A DNA stretch of 64,000 bases from Sulfurisphaera javensis (GTDB lineage: Archaea; Thermoproteota; Thermoprotei_A; Sulfolobales; Sulfolobaceae). Shown in pieces: positions 58,037 through 64,000 of the stretch. The notes beneath the pieces are model-generated. The model worked only from the letters and a program-made list of their open reading frames with translations, ran no database searches and was not told the origin of the DNA. The DNA is taken from the NCBI RefSeq assembly GCF_041154675.1, contig NZ_AP031322.1:1-64000 (forward strand), written 5' to 3'. Position numbers and translations under genes: made by a program. Each line of letters starts with the position of its first letter. Within the stretch, counting starts at the first letter, position 1.

Positions 58037-58396
58037 TTACGTTACTTTTATATTTTGCTTTATTTTATTTAATGTATCTTGAGGTATAGATGTAAGATTA
58101 TGAGACATTTTCGCATGAACCATTAACTCATTTAATAATTCTTCTTCAGAAGAAGCGTTAGTTATTTCAAATCCACAATTCATGCCAACACTAGCGCAAC
58201 TGAATGAATATTTTCCAGACATTTTTATATTACTTTTTATTTTATTTAACAAATCTGGTGGAATTGAGGTTATTCCATGACTATTTTTAGCATGAATCTT
58301 TAACATCTCTAATAATTCTTCCTCACTACCAGCATTCTTTATTTCAAACCCACAATCCATTCCTACACTTGCACAACTAAATGTATACTTAGGCAT
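58037..58396 (-). CDS. Tandem DUF1059 protein
   Basis: 119 residues made of two copies of the DUF1059 unit (about 55 residues each): KYTFSCASVGMDCGFEI...HAKNSHG and KYSFSCASVGMNCGFEI...HAKMSHN. Each has two cysteines and a histidine that could bind metal. DUF1059 proteins are small and of unknown function. A third, single-unit copy lies on the other strand at 58482. Confidence 0.85.
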   Translation of the reverse strand: MPKYTFSCASVGMDCGFEIKNAGSEEELLEMLKIHAKNSHGITSIPPDLLNKIKSNIKMSGKYSFSCASVGMNCGFEITNASSEEELLNELMVHAKMSHNLTSIPQDTLNKIKQNIKVT

Positions 58397-58481
58397 ATGT
58401 TGTAATTGTCTGTCACCTATTTAAGGAAGCGTTAAAAGATTTTTAACTAATTCATAAATATCATATTTTTTTCTTATTCCT

Positions 58482-58685
58482 ATGGTATTCGGATTAGGAA
58501 AGAAGAAAAAGTTCGAATTTAGTTGTTCTAGTTTAGGGATGGACTGCGGATTTATGGTTAAAAACGCCACGTCAGAGGAAGAATTACTGGAAATTCTAAA
58601 AATCCATGCAGAAAAGGCTCATGGAATAAAAGAAATTTCGACAAGTTTATTAGAAAATATTAAGAAAAATATTAAGAGAGTGTGA
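58482..58685 (+). CDS. Single DUF1059 protein
   Basis: 67 residues: a basic start (GLGKKKK) and one DUF1059 unit (FEFSCSSLGMDCGFMV...HAEKAHG). It overlaps the following regulator gene by four bases (GTGA), so they form one operon, divergent from the double-unit gene. The cysteine/histidine pattern hints at metal or redox sensing, unproven. Confidence 0.85.
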   Translation: MVFGLGKKKKFEFSCSSLGMDCGFMVKNATSEEELLEILKIHAEKAHGIKEISTSLLENIKKNIKRV

Positions 58686-59458
58686 AAATGGATCTTATTG
58701 ATAAGAGAATTCTTTTTTATTTTTTAAAAGATGGGAGAATTTCACAACGGAGAATTGCATCAAATTTAAATCTAACTCCGGCGAGCTTAAATTATAGATT
58801 TAAAAAACTTATTGATGACAGCATACTAAAAGGGTTTAAGCTTTATGTGAACCCAAACTTTTTCAGTAAGCAACAGATTTTTATTGCATTTAAGAATTAT
58901 AATGATATAGATTCTGATTGGATATCCTTTAAATTAAAGTGCGTAGAATGGTTAAACGTATATGGTATTCAAGTGAAAGATACAACAGAACTTAAAGATA
59001 GAATAGATTACATGACTAAACAATTAGGCGAGCCGGTACTTACTTATTATCCCGTTCAGTCCTTACTTAAACCATCGAATTTAGACCAAAAAATAGTTGA
59101 AATATTAAAGCAAGACCCTAGAGCACCTCCTTCTGAAATATCTAAGAAACTAGGAATAAATAGTAAGACTATAGAGAAACATATAAAATATTTGAAACAC
59201 AGAGGACTTATATTAGTAGTTCCAGTTATAGATTTAGGAAAAACTGACATTGTAATTTTTTCAATATTTTCAAAGAATATTGAGGATATATCCGTAGTCT
59301 TACAAGATTGTAAAATATGGCAATTTACTGATGGTTATGCAGGAATTACTGTATGCTATGCTGATAATATGGAAAGAGCAAGAAAATTTATTCAAGCTGC
59401 CAGAGAAGTAGATAAGAATGCGGATGTTATGATAATATATGACTATATTTTCAAATAA
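58682..59458 (+). CDS. Transcriptional regulator with two winged helices (Lrp/AsnC-like)
   Basis: 258 residues, GTG start at 58682 or ATG at 58688. Two helix-turn-helix domains: SQRRIASNLNLTPASLNYRFKKL near residue 20 (shown in part) and PSEISKKLGINSKTIEKHIK near residue 145. A C-terminal RAM-like region follows. Coupled to DUF1059, it may control that gene and the divergent tandem copy. Confidence 0.8.
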   Translation: MKMDLIDKRILFYFLKDGRISQRRIASNLNLTPASLNYRFKKLIDDSILKGFKLYVNPNFFSKQQIFIAFKNYNDIDSDWISFKLKCVEWLNVYGIQVKDTTELKDRIDYMTKQLGEPVLTYYPVQSLLKPSNLDQKIVEILKQDPRAPPSEISKKLGINSKTIEKHIKYLKHRGLILVVPVIDLGKTDIVIFSIFSKNIEDISVVLQDCKIWQFTDGYAGITVCYADNMERARKFIQAAREVDKNADVMIIYDYIFK

Positions 59459-59542
59459 TTTTTTATTCCAGAGATTAATTGTTATCATCTTGTTAAAAAA
59501 TTTTTAACTAAATGATTTAATTGAAGTGATAAACATGGACTT

Positions 59543-60064
59543 ATGGTTTATGAATGCTGTGATCAAAAGTTTGAAAGTGAAAAGGAATTTAAAAAACACA
59601 TAAAAAGTAAATGTTGGCATAGAATTTCGTATTCAATCACTTTAAAAGTAAATGTTAATAGAGATGAATTATTTAACATCATAAAAAATCCTAAGTTAAT
59701 TTTTGGATTATGCAATATAATTACACCAATTGGAGATAATGCAATACTTTATTTGCCTCTCAAAAAAATAAAATATGGTACTACGCTTAAAAGAAGTATT
59801 ATTGGAAAAATAGAGGGACCGAAGTTAAATGTAGATATGTTAGAATACAAATTTATATCAAATAAGCTGATTTATGATTTTTCATTCAGAATTAAAAGAA
59901 TAAATGAAAATCAAAGCGAATTAACAATACTATCAAGTATGAGTATCAATATAGGACTACTAGGTAGACTTTTACCTAGCGAAGTTATAAAAGCTCTAAA
60001 AAATATAGTTACACCTCAAATTATATTAAATGATTATATTACAAATAATTTAAAATCTTTATAG
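59543..60064 (+). CDS. Zinc finger fused to SRPBCC-like domain
   Basis: 173 residues. The N-terminal 26 have a C2H2/CCHC-like pattern (Cys5, Cys6, His19, Cys24, His26). Residues about 30-173 look like an SRPBCC (START/Bet v1-like) lipid or small-molecule-binding fold (SITLKVNVNRDELFNIIKNP, long C-terminal helix). The combination could be a DNA- or RNA-binding sensor; inference only. Confidence 0.65.
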   Translation: MVYECCDQKFESEKEFKKHIKSKCWHRISYSITLKVNVNRDELFNIIKNPKLIFGLCNIITPIGDNAILYLPLKKIKYGTTLKRSIIGKIEGPKLNVDMLEYKFISNKLIYDFSFRIKRINENQSELTILSSMSINIGLLGRLLPSEVIKALKNIVTPQIILNDYITNNLKSL

Positions 60065-60154
60065 GTATTTTAGAAATCGAATTTTTATTAAAGAGTAATA
60101 TTCCTAATCTGTTATTTGGGAAAAGTTTATAATTTTTTAATGATATACCATTTT

Positions 60155-60727
60155 ATGAAATCACTAAGTATTCTGTTTCTATTAATTGGAATTTTAGGAA
60201 TAGTAGCGTTTAGTCAAACTTATTCAATTTCTGCCAAACCTCTTTATCTCTCTTTGTATTCCACTTTTACAGTTTTCAACGTAGTAAATACCACCTATGT
60301 AGGGATTAAAGGTTATATTAATTATACAATAGATTATGTTGTTGCAAATACATGGATAGAGATAGAAATAGTGAATTTCACAACGCATAATCAAATAGCT
60401 TCTTTAACTGCTTACTTTACATCTTCTGATAGTAATTATATTTATTACGATCCATCATTAAATTCCGTTATATTCTTTATAAACATTAGTTCAGACAAAC
60501 CAGTTACAATCCCAATATCTACTCTTAGGATACCCGGACCGCTCTATAACGTTAATGGTGAGCCAGTTTCTAATGTCACAATTATACCATTAGGTTATTT
60601 AGTCAATGTTGACGGAACTCCTATTAATGAGACACAAGTATTTCAACAATATCTTAACGGGACAAGTATAATAAAATCTATGATTAATGGTCTAGCTGGA
60701 TATTACGTATTATATTTTTATGGATAA
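60155..60727 (+). CDS. Secreted protein of unknown function
   Basis: 190 residues from ATG 60155; the longer frame from TTG 60116 is unlikely because AAGTTTATAAT (60123-60132) sits at TATA distance from 60155. Signal peptide SLSILFLLIGILGIVAFS, then a beta-rich domain with N-glycosylation sequons and no C-terminal anchor. It precedes the pilin-like gene by 43 bases, so the two may be one operon. Confidence 0.7.
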   Translation: MKSLSILFLLIGILGIVAFSQTYSISAKPLYLSLYSTFTVFNVVNTTYVGIKGYINYTIDYVVANTWIEIEIVNFTTHNQIASLTAYFTSSDSNYIYYDPSLNSVIFFINISSDKPVTIPISTLRIPGPLYNVNGEPVSNVTIIPLGYLVNVDGTPINETQVFQQYLNGTSIIKSMINGLAGYYVLYFYG

Positions 60728-60770
60728 GTTTCAGTAAAGTCACTCCCTCATTTTTTAATTTTTTGTTATT

Positions 60771-62087
60771 ATGAAAGGAATCTCGAGTATACTGGGAGCC
60801 TTAATATTTCTTCAAATATTATTAGTATCTCTCCTACTCGTTATACATATTCAAAATAGCGAAACTAATACAACAATTAAGACAATCCAAAAGCTTCAAC
60901 AACTCTCCGAAGATTCACCTGTTGTAGAAATTGATCAAAATAATGTAACATATATTTATTCTATGACACCACAGATGATAACTCATATAATTTACCCTAA
61001 TGAAGAAGTTCAAAATGTTTCAATAACTTTAGGTAAAATACCCGTTAGTAAAATCCTTGGAAATTATCCTTGGGCAATTATAGTAACTTCGAGTGGAAAT
61101 TGGTATAATGTATCCTATATTTCATATTTTGATTCTAATGCCATACTATTCCCTAACTATCATAATTATGGAACACCGGATGGAGGAATAGTAGAAAATA
61201 TTAGTAAAGATCCTAATTGGAATTATTTGGGTGGAGTTTATGGCCCTAGCGCTTATTCTTTAGTCCCACTGAATGTAACAGTAGGAAATACAACTTTCAC
61301 CTATGGTGTAACTGGGGCTGAAGTAGTGGTTTATCCGGTCTCCTCGGATGGCTGGATAAATATTACCTACTATTCACCTCTAATATGGCAATATTATTTT
61401 GTTACTCCGCCTGGCCCTCCATCCCCTATATCTCCCGTGCTGTGGCAAGGTTATAAGCCATCCGATACTGCAAGTATTGGAGTTTATATGCCAATAAATG
61501 TATCATATTCTGGTTGCTCTGTAGCAACTAATCTAAAGTGGATAAATGGAATATCTTATGAATACATATACATGTACGTTGGTACATCAAATTCCTACGA
61601 AGTTTATAGTATTAATAGTAGCCACGGCATTTACTTAAGTAAATGCATTGAATACCACGTAACACTGGGCACTTTCACGGTAGAACATATAGGTAATATT
61701 GAGATTCCGTTATGGAACCTATTTCTATCTTATCCTATATATGGACTTAATATGACTATACCATTAGCATGGTTACCTAACTATGTTTACCCTGATTATG
61801 GACTTAATGGTACTGGCACTCTACCACCAACAAATCCACCTACAGCTATAAGCGTATATCAAATAGATATTAATATTCATAAGGGAGAATGGTTAACTTA
61901 TGGGTATTTAACAAACAAGTGGATATTATTATATAATTATACTTACGATTATAATAAATACGAAGGATCTAATACTCCAAACGAACAATGGCATGTTAAA
62001 ATATTCAACCTTCAATATTTAACTCAATATCCTTTGTATATAGTAGTACCAGAAGGTGTATATTTATTGGAAGTAAGTCTAAGTTAA
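60771..62087 (+). CDS. Large pilin-like surface protein
   Basis: 438 residues. MKG-ISSILGALIFLQILLVS is a class III signal peptide, with PibD cleavage expected after Gly3 and an N-terminal assembly helix. The large body is beta-rich and sequon-rich with no second membrane helix. It is bigger than ordinary pilins (100-200), which suggests a pilus-tip or other specialised subunit. Confidence 0.75.
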   Translation: MKGISSILGALIFLQILLVSLLLVIHIQNSETNTTIKTIQKLQQLSEDSPVVEIDQNNVTYIYSMTPQMITHIIYPNEEVQNVSITLGKIPVSKILGNYPWAIIVTSSGNWYNVSYISYFDSNAILFPNYHNYGTPDGGIVENISKDPNWNYLGGVYGPSAYSLVPLNVTVGNTTFTYGVTGAEVVVYPVSSDGWINITYYSPLIWQYYFVTPPGPPSPISPVLWQGYKPSDTASIGVYMPINVSYSGCSVATNLKWINGISYEYIYMYVGTSNSYEVYSINSSHGIYLSKCIEYHVTLGTFTVEHIGNIEIPLWNLFLSYPIYGLNMTIPLAWLPNYVYPDYGLNGTGTLPPTNPPTAISVYQIDINIHKGEWLTYGYLTNKWILLYNYTYDYNKYEGSNTPNEQWHVKIFNLQYLTQYPLYIVVPEGVYLLEVSLS

Positions 62088-62225
62088 TTATTTTTTACTC
62101 ATATTTGTGGAAACATTAGTAGGTACGATAAGTTTTTAATCCATTCCTACATTGGCAGATAACAAAAGTTAGACAAGCCTTTTTAAGGGGTGAAGTTTTT
62201 AAATCGTAATGAAGTCTTTATAAAC

Positions 62226-62303
62226 TCCGGAAAGTCTATGTACAATAGGATCAATGTGAATAACAATATCTTTAATATAACATTGGTCTAAACTCTTTCC
62301 GGA
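62226..62303. repeat. 9-bp inverted repeat pair
   Basis: TCCGGAAAG (62226-62234) and CTTTCCGGA (62295-62303) are exact inverse copies 60 bases apart, flanking AT-rich DNA. They share CCGGAAAG with the palindrome at 46148-46165. Confidence 0.45.
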
Positions 62304-62315
62304 ATTACTAGCGTG

Positions 62316-62491
62316 TCCTCCTAGAAAGAGAGGAAACTAAAAACGTATATTCCAAGGGGATAGGGATAATGGGCTGAAGACCTAGCCCGTAATAAACCAC
62401 TAGATGAAATAGAGCGGAGTTCATTCCCTAAGGTGGTAAACCACAAACTTATGAACTGCCTTGATGAACCCTCGACCTTTAGGGTAAGGTC
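62316..62491 (+). ncRNA. Candidate structured RNA / element end downstream of pyruvate kinase
   Basis: A GC-richer stretch with several stems: TCCTC/GAGGA (62316-62334), GGGCT/AGCCC (62371-62388), AGTTCAT/ATGAACT (62418-62457) enclosing GTGG-TAAA-CCAC (62433-62444), and at the end ACCCT/AGGGT (62468-62485), which competes with GACCTT/AAGGTC (62474-62491). The GAACCCTCGACCTTTAGGGT end recalls tnpB-element 3' ends, but no tnpB is present. It is convergent with pyruvate kinase, so part may act as terminator. Strand uncertain. Confidence 0.4.
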
Positions 62492-62507
62492 TGTACTGGT
62501 AACTAAT

Positions 62508-63816
<1,309 letters not shown>

Positions 63817-63824
<8 letters not shown>

Positions 63825-64000
63825 ATGCCGATGAACCTCTCTTTTGAACGCTTCCAAACTTCCTGTTAATCCTATTTATAACTAGAATACCAGCGTTTCT
63901 TACCATATAATAAGCGTTAAGGAATTCGTTTGGAGTTAAACCTTCAGAGTAAACTATTTTAGATATTTGTACTACTTCTGGGACATCAGAGTTAGGAGGA
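63817..64000 (-). CDS. 3' end of unidentified gene upstream of pyruvate kinase
   Basis: Minus-strand frame open to the window edge, last about 60 codons: PPNSDVPEVVQISKIVYSEG...LNAYYMVRNAGILVINRIN, ending KRGSSAYV-TAG at 63817-63819. It overlaps the pyruvate kinase start, so they share an operon. Too little to identify. Confidence 0.6.

Overview
The window looks like chromosomal DNA of a thermoacidophilic crenarchaeon of the order Sulfolobales. The DNA is very AT-rich. It carries a thermopsin-family protein, a PolB2/Dpo2-type DNA polymerase operon, GH36/GH116/GH31/GH38 glycosidases like those of Saccharolobus solfataricus, a PaREP1 remnant, several VapBC pairs, leaderless genes with TATA boxes about 27 bases upstream, and class III (pilin-type) signal peptides. 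Low GC suggests a Sulfurisphaera/Sulfolobus-like genome, but the genus is inference only.

Region by region. 1-19.6 kb is a saccharide-uptake and hydrolysis island: a divergent peptide/sugar-type ABC transporter (two ATPases and DppB leftward; binding protein, small membrane protein and DppC rightward), a GH36 alpha-galactosidase, two GH116 enzymes (one split at a run of nine A), an amidohydrolase, a GH31 alpha-glucosidase and a GH38 alpha-mannosidase. 19.8-24.7 kb is a graveyard: two broken vapBC pairs around one intact pair, a truncated DUF3800 gene, a truncated MFS gene, an unusual three-way-junction inverted repeat, a fragment of a toluene-monooxygenase-type diiron protein, and transposase remains. 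24.8-27.3 kb is the Dpo2 operon (78-aa protein, PolB2 with a disrupted motif C, RadA-like protein) behind a promoter with three ANTTTC hexamers.

28.8-32.8 kb holds two adjacent leftward groups that I consider the best candidates for an undescribed system: a four-gene operon ending in a PD-(D/E)XK nuclease-like protein with a long disordered N-terminus, and a two-gene pair of a glycine-zipper membrane protein with a HEPN/AbiV-like protein. 33.2-45.9 kb carries an MFS protein, an acyl/acetyl-CoA synthetase, an APC permease, a ParA-like ATPase, a full-length DUF3800 gene preceded by two identical palindromic repeats, a helical hypothetical protein, a YaaH-type acetate transporter, and an MFS-PadR pair, separated by long decayed spacers.

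46-62.1 kb is a cell-surface region: a PaREP1 pseudogene, a five-gene ABC export-type operon, a divergent secreted glycoprotein, a pilin-like protein, a dUTPase-like protein, a 1050-residue thermopsin-like protein with four tandem C-terminal repeats, a metallo-beta-lactamase hydrolase, DUF1059 genes with a two-winged-helix regulator, a zinc-finger/SRPBCC fusion, and further secreted and pilin-like proteins. The window ends with a structured non-coding stretch, pyruvate kinase, and the 3' end of an unidentified gene.
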